Assembly: GCF_004751985.1 (NCBI RefSeq)
Contig: NZ_CP038492.1
Location: forward strand, 3,472,001 to 3,536,000
Direction of reading: 5' to 3'
Source: Rhodophyticola sp. CCM32
Lineage (GTDB): Bacteria; Pseudomonadota; Alphaproteobacteria; Rhodobacterales; Rhodobacteraceae
Length of the DNA: 64,000 nt
Both the position numbers and the translations under genes were made by a program. Positions within the stretch are counted from its first letter, which is position 1; the number at the start of each line of letters is the position of its first letter. This document shows positions 35,269 to 43,952 of this stretch, piece by piece. The notes beneath the pieces were generated by a model. It was not told the DNA's origin and did not search any database. It saw only the letters and a list, made by a program, of their open reading frames with translations.

Positions 35269-36732
35269 CTATGGGCTGCGGGGAAGTGCATGCCCGTATG
35301 CAATATGCCGGGGCGGGCAGCGTTCAGGCGGTGACTGGCCCGGGCGGCAGGGTAAATCCCTGACCCTGTCCAGCACCGCGCCGGGAAGGTCGCCATCCGC
35401 CATGAAGCTGATCGGGTAGCCGTTTGGCGCCCGCGCGGTCGCATCGCCCTGTGCGCCGATATCAAAGCTCATCACCGGCAGGCCGGTGGCCAGTGCCTCA
35501 TGGGTCGTGAACGAGAATGTTTCGGGCCAGATCGACGGGATCAGCCAGCAGGTGATGCCATAGCGCCGGGCCAGACCGGCAATCTCTTCAGGGTGATAGG
35601 GGCCATGGGTCAGGGCGGAGCGGGGCAGTTTGAATGCCGGATCCAGAGTGCCGATCAGCGCCAGGGACATATGGGGCTGGGCCCGCAACCTGTGCGCGAG
35701 GTCGCAGATCAGGGCCGCGCCTTTCTGTGGCGCGATATTGCCCAACACGCCGATCACCATCCGATCCTGCGTCAAATCCGGTGTAACCCGGGCGGTTTCC
35801 CAGGTCGGCATATGCGGGGTGATGCTGATCCGGCCTGAAAGCTCCGGGAAGGCCGCGACGACGTGATCATGGCTGTCATTGGAATAGACCAGCAGCCGGG
35901 CGGCGGCCTTGAGCACCGGGCGCCAGGCCGCCTGCCATGCAGGCAAACAGACGAGGTTGCCATCGGGTCGGGTGATCTGATGCGCCGGGTCGCTACGTGC
36001 AGCGGTCACCGGCCCGCGATACTGATCACCCTTGTCCAGCAGGCAGTAAGAGGGGGAGACCGGAAAATAGTCATGGAAGCGGATTTCAATCTCTGCATCC
36101 TTCCCGGCCAGATCCAGCATGAACTGTGGCAGGGTCAGCGGGTCGCTGTCGCCCACGGCACAGGAATAGATGATGCGCCGCTTTGTAAGTGGCGCAAGCA
36201 GGTGATGGGTCAGGGCCAGATCCGGGGCGGCCGCGATCAGGCGACCCTCGGGACGGCAAAGTTCCACCTGCACGCGCAAGGCGCCACCAAAACGCAGCAC
36301 GACGGCGCTTTGCTGTTTGGCCAGCCGCGCGTCAATCTCTCGTTTCAGGTGCTGATCGGCCCCGCCGCCCAGAGAATGGGCCAGATAGATCGGTACGCGC
36401 CCTTCTGCGCATGCGGCGGCTTTTCCAAGCGCCTGTATCAGTTGCTGGGTCCATTGAGGATCGGGTGGAGGTGCCCGTTCGTCCATGGTCAGGCCCAGGC
36501 GTGTTTTCACCTTCGCCTTCCATCCTGGGCCGCGGGTCAGATACCAGCAGAGCGCTGCGGGCAGGGCGCCAAGGGCGTCACGCAGAAACCGAAGACCCGT
36601 CCCGTGATCGAAAGGCAGCCACCGGGTGGCCGCCCCCAACCCGTGCGAAACGGCGGCGGCAGGTTTGTGATGCGCCGCATATCGCATGTATACGCCACGG
36701 AACCGGTTGAACACGGGCTGGATCCTTTGCAA
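35269..36732 (-). CDS. GT4-family glycosyltransferase
   Basis: This 487-residue GT-B enzyme has the EX7E motif in WPETFSFTTHEALATGLPVM and the preceding VIGVLGNIAPQKGAALICDL block. The N-terminal half has VPIYLAHSLGGGADQHL, common in bacterial GT4. It lies 51 bp upstream of the KpsE-like gene on the same strand, so it probably works on the same polymer. The last 30 or so residues (after AVLDRVRDL) are proline- and arginine-rich and look unlike coding sequence; a small frame error near 35340-35360 is possible but not shown. Confidence 0.82.
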   Translation of the reverse strand: MQRIQPVFNRFRGVYMRYAAHHKPAAAVSHGLGAATRWLPFDHGTGLRFLRDALGALPAALCWYLTRGPGWKAKVKTRLGLTMDERAPPPDPQWTQQLIQALGKAAACAEGRVPIYLAHSLGGGADQHLKREIDARLAKQQSAVVLRFGGALRVQVELCRPEGRLIAAAPDLALTHHLLAPLTKRRIIYSCAVGDSDPLTLPQFMLDLAGKDAEIEIRFHDYFPVSPSYCLLDKGDQYRGPVTAARSDPAHQITRPDGNLVCLPAWQAAWRPVLKAAARLLVYSNDSHDHVVAAFPELSGRISITPHMPTWETARVTPDLTQDRMVIGVLGNIAPQKGAALICDLAHRLRAQPHMSLALIGTLDPAFKLPRSALTHGPYHPEEIAGLARRYGITCWLIPSIWPETFSFTTHEALATGLPVMSFDIGAQGDATARAPNGYPISFMADGDLPGAVLDRVRDLPCRPGQSPPERCPPRHIAYGHALPRSP

Positions 36733-36803
36733 GGGGCCGATACCGGTCTTATGGCGTATAAAGATTATGGCATATTTAACGGGCCCGCCGCCCTGCCCTG
36801 ATC

Positions 36804-37518
36804 TCAGATCACCGGGTCCAGGCTGATCCGGCCCTCATGCAGAAAGCAGGCCCTGGTGAAAAGCGACAGGTCCACCGGATTGGGCTGTCGCACATCGGAC
36901 AGATCCGGCAGGGGTTTGGCCCCTGTATCAAACCGGCGGTCAATCTGCGAGATCGCGACAATGATCGCCCCGGAGCGTCTGGCAAAATCATGCAGGGTTT
37001 TGATCTGCAACCCCCAGTTCCGGGGTCTGGCGGCGCTGATCCAGCAATTGCAGATAGTCGATGACCACAAAGGTGGTCTCTGCCGGTTCTTCCAGATGCC
37101 CGGTGATATAATCGGCGCTGATCTCATCAGAGGTATCAAGACGGAACCCGCTGGATAACACATGCGGATCGGTGCCAAGAAAACGCATATGGCCCAGTAC
37201 ATCGCTGTGGGTGCAATCCAGCGTGAACAGGGATGCGTGACGCCCGGTTTTAGATGCCGCAATCGCCAGATCAATCCCCAGAAGGGTTTTGCCCTGACCC
37301 GGGCGGGCTCCCAAAAGCACCAAATCGCCTGCGTGCAATTGTGCAAGAATATCCTGTGCGGGGCTGCGCGCGGTCAGGGATGCGGAAAGATGGCTCCAGC
37401 TTTTATAGCCTTCCTCGGACGCGATCTGATCCAGCGCCTTGTGGAGCGGGATCATCCGGTTGCGCGCCTGCAACCGGGCGCGTCGTTTCAGGTGGAAGAT
37501 AGGGGCAGACAGTCTCAT
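36804..37518 (-). pseudogene. DnaB-like RecA-fold ATPase, frameshifted
   Basis: The gene encodes a small protein similar to the C-terminal ATPase core of replicative helicase DnaB. The first frame has the Walker A motif LLGARPGQGKTLLGIDLA and Walker B TTFVVIDYLQLLDQRR. The rest (LQIKTLHDFARRSGAIIVAI then SQIDRRFD, ending RISLDPVI) is in another frame. The change falls in the five-C run at 37011-37015. Removing one base gives a natural join (ELGLQIKT) and 237 residues, while adding two gives 238. The ATG at 37518 has a strong GGAGG seven bases upstream. It lacks the DnaB N-terminal domain. Role unknown. Confidence 0.78.
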
Positions 37519-37764
37519 CAGAGAACCTCCTCTTACGAGCGGTCTTTGCAATCCCCCCTTATACATGCGCCCGCGCAGAGTTGGCTCAGGAAAATGGATT
37601 ACCCTGCATGTGCTATACTTCCCCGGATGGAGGGGGGAGGCCCGGGCCAGGCCTGCGCCCCAAGATGAGCGGTGCCCGCTTGCGCGTCAAGAGAGAGTGC
37701 TGTGGCAGAAAGCGTGCCACTCGCCGGCGATCAGTCCCGGCCTCCGGCCCCTGAACCTGCCGGA

Positions 37765-38655
37765 TCAGTCGGGGGTTGCGGTTTTCAGGAAATCGACAAA
37801 CCGCTTCTTTGCCCCGCCGCTATCCTCGGCCCTCCAGATGGCGATGGTCTTGAGCGTTTCCTTCACCCCTGCAATCGGGATTTCCACCAGGCCCGGTATC
37901 GCCGATCTCCCGGTGCTTTCCGTCAGGATCGTGATCCCCATCCGGCTGGCGACAAGGCCAAGGATGCCTGCGGAGTTATAGGCCTCCTGCACGATGCGCG
38001 GCATGAACCCGGCGCGGCGGCATAACGGCAGAAGGTGGTAATAGAAATATTCCCAGTCCTTGGCCGGGCCATGCACGAAATCCTCATCGGCCAGGTCTTC
38101 CAGGGAAATCCGGCTACGGGATGCCAGCCGGTGGCCCTCATAGACAATGCACAAGAACCGCTCTTCCTGAATGGGGTGCGACTCGATATCGGGACGTGTG
38201 ACCGGTCCGGTGACGAAGCCGAAATCAAGGGTGCCGTTTTTCAACCGCTCAAGCTGATCCGTTGTCACGCTGTGATGGGGTTTCATCGTGATGCCCGGCT
38301 CACGTTCCTGAAAGTCTTTCAGCAACCGGGGGAGCGTACCGGCGATGGCAATATCGGTATAGCCGATGCGCAGGGCGCCGATTTTGCCGGCATCGACCTG
38401 CCGGGTATTTTCAACCGTCGCCTCCATATTCGCCATCAGGCTTTTGCACCCGGCCAGAAAGGTTTTGCCCGCCTCGGTGATATGGATGCGCCTGTTTGCG
38501 CGGTCGAACAGGGTGACATTCAACTCCCGTTCCAGATGTTGAATGGCCCGGGTCAAGGCAGGCTGAGCGATATGCAGACGTTCAGAGGCGCGCCGGAAAT
38601 GTTCTTCCTCGGCGACGGCAATGAAGTACCGGATATGGCGCAATCCGAATTTCAT
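37765..38655 (-). CDS. LysR-family transcriptional regulator
   Basis: The protein of about 296 residues starts MKFGLRHIRYFIAVAEEEHF with the winged helix-turn-helix (RASERLHIAQPALTRAIQHL) at residues 15-45. A periplasmic-binding-like effector domain follows (IGALRIGYTDIAIAGTLPRL). I chose the ATG at 38655, which fits the family start. It is divergent from the TRAP operon with 104 bp between starts, so it probably regulates dctPQM and the dimethylformamidase-like gene, and itself. The inducer is likely a substrate or product of that pathway. Confidence 0.92.
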   Translation of the reverse strand: MKFGLRHIRYFIAVAEEEHFRRASERLHIAQPALTRAIQHLERELNVTLFDRANRRIHITEAGKTFLAGCKSLMANMEATVENTRQVDAGKIGALRIGYTDIAIAGTLPRLLKDFQEREPGITMKPHHSVTTDQLERLKNGTLDFGFVTGPVTRPDIESHPIQEERFLCIVYEGHRLASRSRISLEDLADEDFVHGPAKDWEYFYYHLLPLCRRAGFMPRIVQEAYNSAGILGLVASRMGITILTESTGRSAIPGLVEIPIAGVKETLKTIAIWRAEDSGGAKKRFVDFLKTATPD

Positions 38656-38668
38656 GATGCCCAAACGG

Positions 38669-38691
38669 TATCAAAAATTATCCTATTGATA
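38669..38691. promoter_or_regulatory. Predicted LysR operator (TATCAA-N11-TTGATA)
   Basis: A perfect dyad with six-base arms and an 11-base centre, matching the T-N11-A rule of LysR-type recognition sites. It is in the gap between the LysR gene and dctP, 14 nt from the LysR start and 69 nt from dctP. TATTAT at 38689-38694 could be a -10 element. Binding is inferred. Confidence 0.7.
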
Positions 38692-38759
38692 TTATACATG
38701 CAGATTTGCCCGTGCAAAGCTTTTCGGCAGGGAACTGAAAACAGCGCGAGGACTAAAAA

Positions 38760-39758
38760 ATGGACAAGAAATCCAGACGAATTCTGGCAGGGTCTTGCAT
38801 GGCTTTGTCACTGTCGGCCCAGGGTGCCTGGGCGGAGGATGTTGTCATCAATCTTGGCTATGCCGCCGCCGAAGGCAGTTCCTACAGTATTCTGGCAGAC
38901 CGCTTTGAAGAGCTGGTGGAAGAATATTCAGACGGCACCATCGACGTGCGGGTTCGCTGCTGTGGCCAGTTGCTGGGCGAAGATGAAGCGTTCACTGCGC
39001 TTCAGCTTGGCACGGTCGATATGCACATCATCACCGGCAACAATGTGTCCCCGCATTTTCCGCTGATGGATGCCTTTGTGCTGCCTTATATCTTTGACGA
39101 CAAAGACCATGCCTATGCGGTTCTGGATGGCGATGTGGGGGTCGGGTTCGCGGAAAGCCTTCAGGACGAAACCAATGTCTATCTGCTGACCTACGGGTTT
39201 GTGGGCGACCGGGATTTCTATAACTCCCGCAACGTTATTACCGGCGTGGAAGATATGGAGGGCCTGCGGGTCCGCGTGCCGCGCAATCAGGTTATGATTG
39301 ATACCTATGAAGAGTTCGGAGCCGCGCCCATTCCGCTGCCCTGGGCGGATACGCCGACAGCGCTTCAGACCGGCACTGTCGATGGTGGAGATAACGGAAC
39401 CTCGTTCATCCAGTCGCAGAATTTCTATGAAATCATGCCCTATTTCACGGCGCTTGAGCATTTCACGTATTTCTCGCCGCTGTTTGCCAGTTCACGGATC
39501 ATGGATCAGCTGGATGACGGCCAGCGCGCCGCCGTGATGCAGGCCGCCGAAGAGGCGGGGTTGTATCACCGTGAGGAGATGGGCGCGCAGATCGCCGGTA
39601 TCCGGGAGTTCCTGACCGGCGAAGGCGGTATGGAGACAGCCGAATTTGACCGCTCGGGTTTCATCGCGGCAGGGCGTCGGGTGCAGGATCGCTATGCGGC
39701 AGAACGTGATGATCAGTTCCGGGCCCTGATCGAGGCAATCCGCGCCGTTTCTGACTGA
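38760..39758 (+). CDS. TRAP transporter substrate-binding protein (DctP family)
   Basis: This 332-residue periplasmic protein has a signal peptide (GSCMALSLSAQGAWAED) and the DctP fold, with LGYAAAEGSSYSILADRFEE, GQLLGEDEAFTALQLGTVDM, and the carboxylate-binding region GLRVRVPRNQVMIDTYEEFG. An arginine in that region normally pairs with the substrate carboxylate. A vicinal cysteine pair (RVRCCGQ) is unusual. RBS GAGGA is upstream. First gene of the dctPQM-dimethylformamidase-like operon; ligand unknown but probably an organic acid or amide-derived acid. Confidence 0.92.
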   Translation: MDKKSRRILAGSCMALSLSAQGAWAEDVVINLGYAAAEGSSYSILADRFEELVEEYSDGTIDVRVRCCGQLLGEDEAFTALQLGTVDMHIITGNNVSPHFPLMDAFVLPYIFDDKDHAYAVLDGDVGVGFAESLQDETNVYLLTYGFVGDRDFYNSRNVITGVEDMEGLRVRVPRNQVMIDTYEEFGAAPIPLPWADTPTALQTGTVDGGDNGTSFIQSQNFYEIMPYFTALEHFTYFSPLFASSRIMDQLDDGQRAAVMQAAEEAGLYHREEMGAQIAGIREFLTGEGGMETAEFDRSGFIAAGRRVQDRYAAERDDQFRALIEAIRAVSD

Positions 39759-39845
39759 CAGGATCGCGCGATCTCACTTAAATATCGGGGCGTGGCCGGT
39801 TGTGTGCCGCCCCCGTTCAAGGCTGCCGTGAAAGGGAGTATCGTG

Positions 39846-40328
39846 ATGCTGTCGCGCATAGATCGGTATTTTGAAGAGGTTCTGTGCACATTCTTCCTGT
39901 GCCTGCTGGTCGGGTCTGTCCTGTTACAGGTGGTGCTGCGGTTCGGGTTTTCCTCGGCCGTGCCATGGGCCGAGGAAACCGCTGTCTATGGCATGATCTT
40001 TGCGGTCTATCTTGGCGCGATCATGGCCGTGCGGGACAGGGCGCATATCCGCATCACATTGCTGGTCAACAGATTGCCAAGGCCCTTGCAGGTCTGTTCC
40101 ATCGTATTGGCGGATTTTCTGTGGGCCGGGTTTGTCATTTTCATGATCGTGCAAACCGTGGCCTATACGCAGTTGCTGTTCAGTGTCACATACCGCACGC
40201 CCGGTCTGGGGATTGAACAGCGCTGGCTGCAACTGATGATCCCCATCGCCTTTTTGCTGATGCTGTTCCGAATGGCGCAGGTCTATTGGCGTTGGGGCAA
40301 GACGGGCTGGAAGGGGCTTCCGCTATGA
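39846..40328 (+). CDS. TRAP transporter small membrane subunit (DctQ family)
   Basis: This 160-residue protein has four membrane helices and DctQ features: FLCLLVGSVLLQVVLRFGFS, then VPWAEETAVYGMIFAVYLGA and the AVRDRAHIRI motif. I chose the ATG at 39846 with GGGAG at good spacing; a GTG three bases earlier is equivalent. It pairs with the DctM subunit, whose start overlaps its stop (ATGA). Confidence 0.9.
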   Translation: MLSRIDRYFEEVLCTFFLCLLVGSVLLQVVLRFGFSSAVPWAEETAVYGMIFAVYLGAIMAVRDRAHIRITLLVNRLPRPLQVCSIVLADFLWAGFVIFMIVQTVAYTQLLFSVTYRTPGLGIEQRWLQLMIPIAFLLMLFRMAQVYWRWGKTGWKGLPL

Positions 40329-41620
40329 ATGGCCCCGTGGTTATGGCCGCCATCTTCGTTCTGACGATGGCGATTGGTGTGCCGATTCCGTTTGCGGCAG
40401 GTCTAGCCACGGTGGCCGGGCTGTTGATCGCAGATATCCCGCTGACCCTGATGGCGCAGGCCGCCTGGACTGCGTTTGAACCTTTCCCGCTGGTCACCAT
40501 TCCGCTGTTCATTCTGGCAGGTCAGTTGATGGAACAGGGCGGCATGTCTGAAAAGCTTGTTGCCATCGCCCAACGCCTTGTCGGGGCCTATAAGGGCGGT
40601 CTGGGTCTGGTGACGGTTGTTGCCTGCATGTTTTTCGCGGCCCTGTCCGGGTCGGGGCCGGCGACCACGGCGGCCATCGGATCAATCACCATCCCGGCGA
40701 TGCAGGAAGAGGGGTATCGGTCCCGTTTTGCAGGTGCGATCGCGGCCGCTGCGGGGGCTTTGGGCAGTATGATCCCGCCCTCGAACCTGTTGATCATCTT
40801 TGCCCTTGTCACCGATGTTTCGATCCCGCGCCTGTTTCTGGCGGGCATCGTGCCCGGGATTGTTCTGGGGCTTATGCTGATGGTCGTGGTGTTCATCATC
40901 TCTCTCAGACAGGGGTATGGCGGCACCGGGGAGCGGTTCCGCTGGGGCCCGCTGCTGCAGGCGTTATGGGAGGGGAAATGGGCCGTCTTTGCGCCCATTC
41001 TGATCCTTGGCGGTATTTATGCGGGGTTCTTCACCCCGTCCGAGGCAGCAGGGGTGGCGGTGGCCTATGGCCTGTTTGTGGGCCTGTTCATCTATCGCGG
41101 GCTGACATGGGCCAAGCTGTTTCATGCCTTCAAGTTCACCGCGATTGTCATCGGCACCGTTCTGTTCATTCTGGGCTCGACCAAAGCCTTCGGGCAGCTT
41201 GTCACCATCTTTGACATCTCAACCTCGGTTGTCGGCCTGTTCCAGGCACTGGTGGACTATCCCTGGCTGGTGATGCTGATGATCGGTATCTTCTACATCA
41301 TCGTCGGCATGTGGCTGGAAAGCATTCCGCAGATCATCATCTTCACAGCCGTGTTCTTCCCGCTGGTCACCGGCCTGGGCATTGACCCGGTTGTGTTCGG
41401 CATCTTCACGGTCATGACCTGCGAGATCGGGTTTCTGACGCCACCGATCGGCGTCAACCTCTTTGTCGCGGCCAGGATCAGCAAGATAACGATCGAGGAT
41501 ATTTCGGTCGGGGTTCTGCCGCTGTTGATCCCTTATGTGCTGATGATCTTTCTGCTGGTTTTCTTTTCGGGCTGGGTCACCTTCCTGCCTGATCTGGTCT
41601 ATGGCGAGCGCCTGAGATAA
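40325..41620 (+). CDS. TRAP transporter large permease subunit (DctM family)
   Basis: This 431-residue, 11-12 helix permease has DctM signatures: FPLVTIPLFILAGQLMEQGG, ALSGSGPATTAAIGSITIPA, GSMIPPSNLLIIFALVTDVS and FGIFTVMTCEIGFLTPPIG. It moves substrate bound to DctP using a sodium gradient. The start at 40325 overlaps dctQ. The dimethylformamidase-like gene follows after two bases. Confidence 0.95.
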   Translation: MNGPVVMAAIFVLTMAIGVPIPFAAGLATVAGLLIADIPLTLMAQAAWTAFEPFPLVTIPLFILAGQLMEQGGMSEKLVAIAQRLVGAYKGGLGLVTVVACMFFAALSGSGPATTAAIGSITIPAMQEEGYRSRFAGAIAAAAGALGSMIPPSNLLIIFALVTDVSIPRLFLAGIVPGIVLGLMLMVVVFIISLRQGYGGTGERFRWGPLLQALWEGKWAVFAPILILGGIYAGFFTPSEAAGVAVAYGLFVGLFIYRGLTWAKLFHAFKFTAIVIGTVLFILGSTKAFGQLVTIFDISTSVVGLFQALVDYPWLVMLMIGIFYIIVGMWLESIPQIIIFTAVFFPLVTGLGIDPVVFGIFTVMTCEIGFLTPPIGVNLFVAARISKITIEDISVGVLPLLIPYVLMIFLLVFFSGWVTFLPDLVYGERLR

Positions 41621-41622
41621 CG

Positions 41623-43728
41623 ATGAAAAACATTCCCCTTATCGGGTATACGGATCGGCTGTCGGTCCGCCCGGGTGAAACCATTGCCTTCAAGGTTTCA
41701 TCCGCCGCAACGGAGGCATATTCCGCGCATCTTGTCCGCTCGATCAGCGCGGATCCCAACCCCGCAGGCTGCGGGATCGTTGAAGAGGATGCCTCGGCCT
41801 ATTTCACACCGGCCCGCTTCCCATCCAGGGAACAGGCGTTTCAGGCCGGGTCTTACGGGGTGGCACATGCGCAACTGACCGCAGAGGCGGGGCAGGAGAT
41901 TAAGCTCTCGGCGATTGTGTTTCCGACCAAACGGGATGATGGCGATCAGGTTGTTCTGGCCTGCGGGGCAATGGAGATGCTGATCACACCCGGCGGCGGT
42001 GCCGGGTTCCGGTTTGGGCGTGCTTTGGCGGTCACGGATCAGCCATTGACCCTGCGGCGCTGGTACAGGCTGATCGGCAGTCTTGGCCGCGACGGGCATC
42101 TCACGATCCGGCAGGAGCCGCTGGGGCGCAGCTTTGAAGACGCCTGCGAGGGCTATGTGCGATCCGGGCAGACCACCGCGCCCGGCCTGTCGGGGCATCC
42201 TTCCGTGGCGGCGCGGATCGGTCAGACCGGCCCTAGCGGGCATTTCAACGGGAAACTGGAAGCCCCCGAAATACAGGTTGATGGCCAGATCTGCGCAGCC
42301 TGGGACTTTTCGCAAGATATACATTCCACCACGGCGCGGGCGACGACAGGCCCGGATATGGCGCTGATAAACCACCCGGCACGCGCGATGACCGGGTCGC
42401 GATGGGATGGCTCGGAAATGTGCTGGCGCCACAAACCGGAACATTACGGCGCGATCCATTTCCACGATGATGATATCTATGATTTCGAATGGAAGACGGA
42501 TTTCACCTTCACACTGCCCGATGACATGCCATCGGGGATCTATGTCATGCGCCTGGCGGCTGGCGGCCATGAAGACGCCATTCCGTTCTTTGTCTGTGCG
42601 CCACGGGGCAAACCCCGCGCGAAGCTGTGCGTGCTGGTGTCGACCTTCACCTATACGATCTATGGCAATCATGCCCGCCCGGATTACGACCCGTCATGGC
42701 AGACGCGAATGGCTGACTGGAAGGCCTATCCCCACAACCCGGCGGAATATCCGCAATACGGGCTTTCAACCTATAATTATCACTCCGATGGTTCGGGCAT
42801 CTGTCACGCATCGCATCGGCGGCCCCTGCTCAACCTGCGGCCCGGGTATCTGACCTTTGGCGATACCCCGTGTTCGGGGCTGCGCCACCTTCCGGCAGAC
42901 AGCCATCTGATCAGCTGGCTGCATGCCAGGAATATCGATTATGACCTGATCACCGATCATGAGCTGCATTGTGAAGGCGTTGACGCGATCACCGGCTATG
43001 CGGCGCTGACAACCGCCTCGCATCCTGAATACCACACCGGGGAAACACTGGATGCCCTGCGCGATTTTCGCGATTGCGGGGGGGCGTTGCACTATCTTGG
43101 CGGCAATGGTTTCTACTGGCGGATCGCGCGGCATCAGGAAGATGACGGCCTGCTGGAAATCCGCCGGGCAGAGGATGGTATTCGTGCCTGGGCGGCGGAA
43201 CCCGGCGAGTATTACAACGCATTTGACGGCAGCTATGGCGGGCTATGGCGCCGCAATGCGCGCGCGCCACAAGAGCTTGTGGGTATTGGCTTCGCCGCAC
43301 AGGGAGAGTTTTCCGGCGCGCCGTATCAACGGGTTTGCAACGATCCGCATTTCGATTGGGTGTTTCAGGGGATCGACGATGATATTCTTGGTGCCTTCGG
43401 GTTCAGCGGTAATGGTGCCGCGGGCTATGAGCTGGACCATTGCGACACCCGGTTGGGAACGCCCGAGACGGTCACCATTCTTGCCCGGTCGATTACCCAT
43501 GATGGCGCATTCATGCTGGTGCCCGAGGAACAGCTGACACATCTCACCAATCTCAGCGGCGGCCCGGCGGGCGATGTGATGCATGCGGATATGATCTATT
43601 TTGACGTGCCCGGCGGCGGGTCGGTCTTTTCAACCGGGTCCATCACCTTCTGCGGCAGCCTGCCTTGGAACAATTTTGACAACAATATCTCCCGCCTGTT
43701 GGAGAATGTGCTCAGGCGCAGCTTGTGA
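41623..43728 (+). CDS. N,N-dimethylformamidase large-subunit-like protein
   Basis: The 701-residue product resembles the beta (large) subunit of N,N-dimethylformamidase. It has an N-terminal beta-sandwich and a LamG-like region (residues 150-260: GHFNGKLEAPEIQVDGQICA, AWDF), then the C-terminal catalytic domain with STYNYHSDGSGICHASHRRP and ASHPEYHTGETLDALRDFRD (His467, Glu469). In the known enzyme a mononuclear iron bound by two tyrosines and a carboxylate hydrolyses the amide. No small subunit gene adjoins it, so the real substrate may differ. Last gene of the LysR-controlled TRAP operon, which presumably imports its substrate or a related compound. Confidence 0.8.
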   Translation: MKNIPLIGYTDRLSVRPGETIAFKVSSAATEAYSAHLVRSISADPNPAGCGIVEEDASAYFTPARFPSREQAFQAGSYGVAHAQLTAEAGQEIKLSAIVFPTKRDDGDQVVLACGAMEMLITPGGGAGFRFGRALAVTDQPLTLRRWYRLIGSLGRDGHLTIRQEPLGRSFEDACEGYVRSGQTTAPGLSGHPSVAARIGQTGPSGHFNGKLEAPEIQVDGQICAAWDFSQDIHSTTARATTGPDMALINHPARAMTGSRWDGSEMCWRHKPEHYGAIHFHDDDIYDFEWKTDFTFTLPDDMPSGIYVMRLAAGGHEDAIPFFVCAPRGKPRAKLCVLVSTFTYTIYGNHARPDYDPSWQTRMADWKAYPHNPAEYPQYGLSTYNYHSDGSGICHASHRRPLLNLRPGYLTFGDTPCSGLRHLPADSHLISWLHARNIDYDLITDHELHCEGVDAITGYAALTTASHPEYHTGETLDALRDFRDCGGALHYLGGNGFYWRIARHQEDDGLLEIRRAEDGIRAWAAEPGEYYNAFDGSYGGLWRRNARAPQELVGIGFAAQGEFSGAPYQRVCNDPHFDWVFQGIDDDILGAFGFSGNGAAGYELDHCDTRLGTPETVTILARSITHDGAFMLVPEEQLTHLTNLSGGPAGDVMHADMIYFDVPGGGSVFSTGSITFCGSLPWNNFDNNISRLLENVLRRSL

Positions 43729-43759
43729 TCCGCACCGGTTTGACCAAAGGCTGAACCGG

Positions 43760-43845
43760 GGACGGGTATGGTTGAGGCGGGTATGGGCCTGAACGGGACA
43801 TTCCGGGGGATGCAGGGAACAGGGGACGTGCCTGCATACCCGTCC
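43760..43845. other. Structured region upstream of lepA (11-bp inverted repeat and small hairpin)
   Basis: GGACGGGTATG (43760-43770) pairs perfectly with CATACCCGTCC (43835-43845) across 64 nt of G-rich sequence. A small hairpin, GGGTT/AACCC, follows at 43854-43866. This lies in the 224-bp gap between the dimethylformamidase-like gene and lepA, and could be a transcription end, a leader or a small RNA. Confidence 0.4.
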
Positions 43846-43952
43846 TGATCTACGGGTTGTAAACCCTCGATCCGACTCAACCGAAATACCACCCCTTTCC
43901 CAAGTCCCGTCCTTCGGCTACATCCCCTTGAAACCAACCCCAAGGGCCGTCC

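Noticed and set aside
43843..43880. A tRNA-Tyr-like anticodon arm (GGGTTGTAAACCC)
   Set aside because: No acceptor stem, D arm or GTTCRA T-loop can be found around it; it is only a small hairpin.
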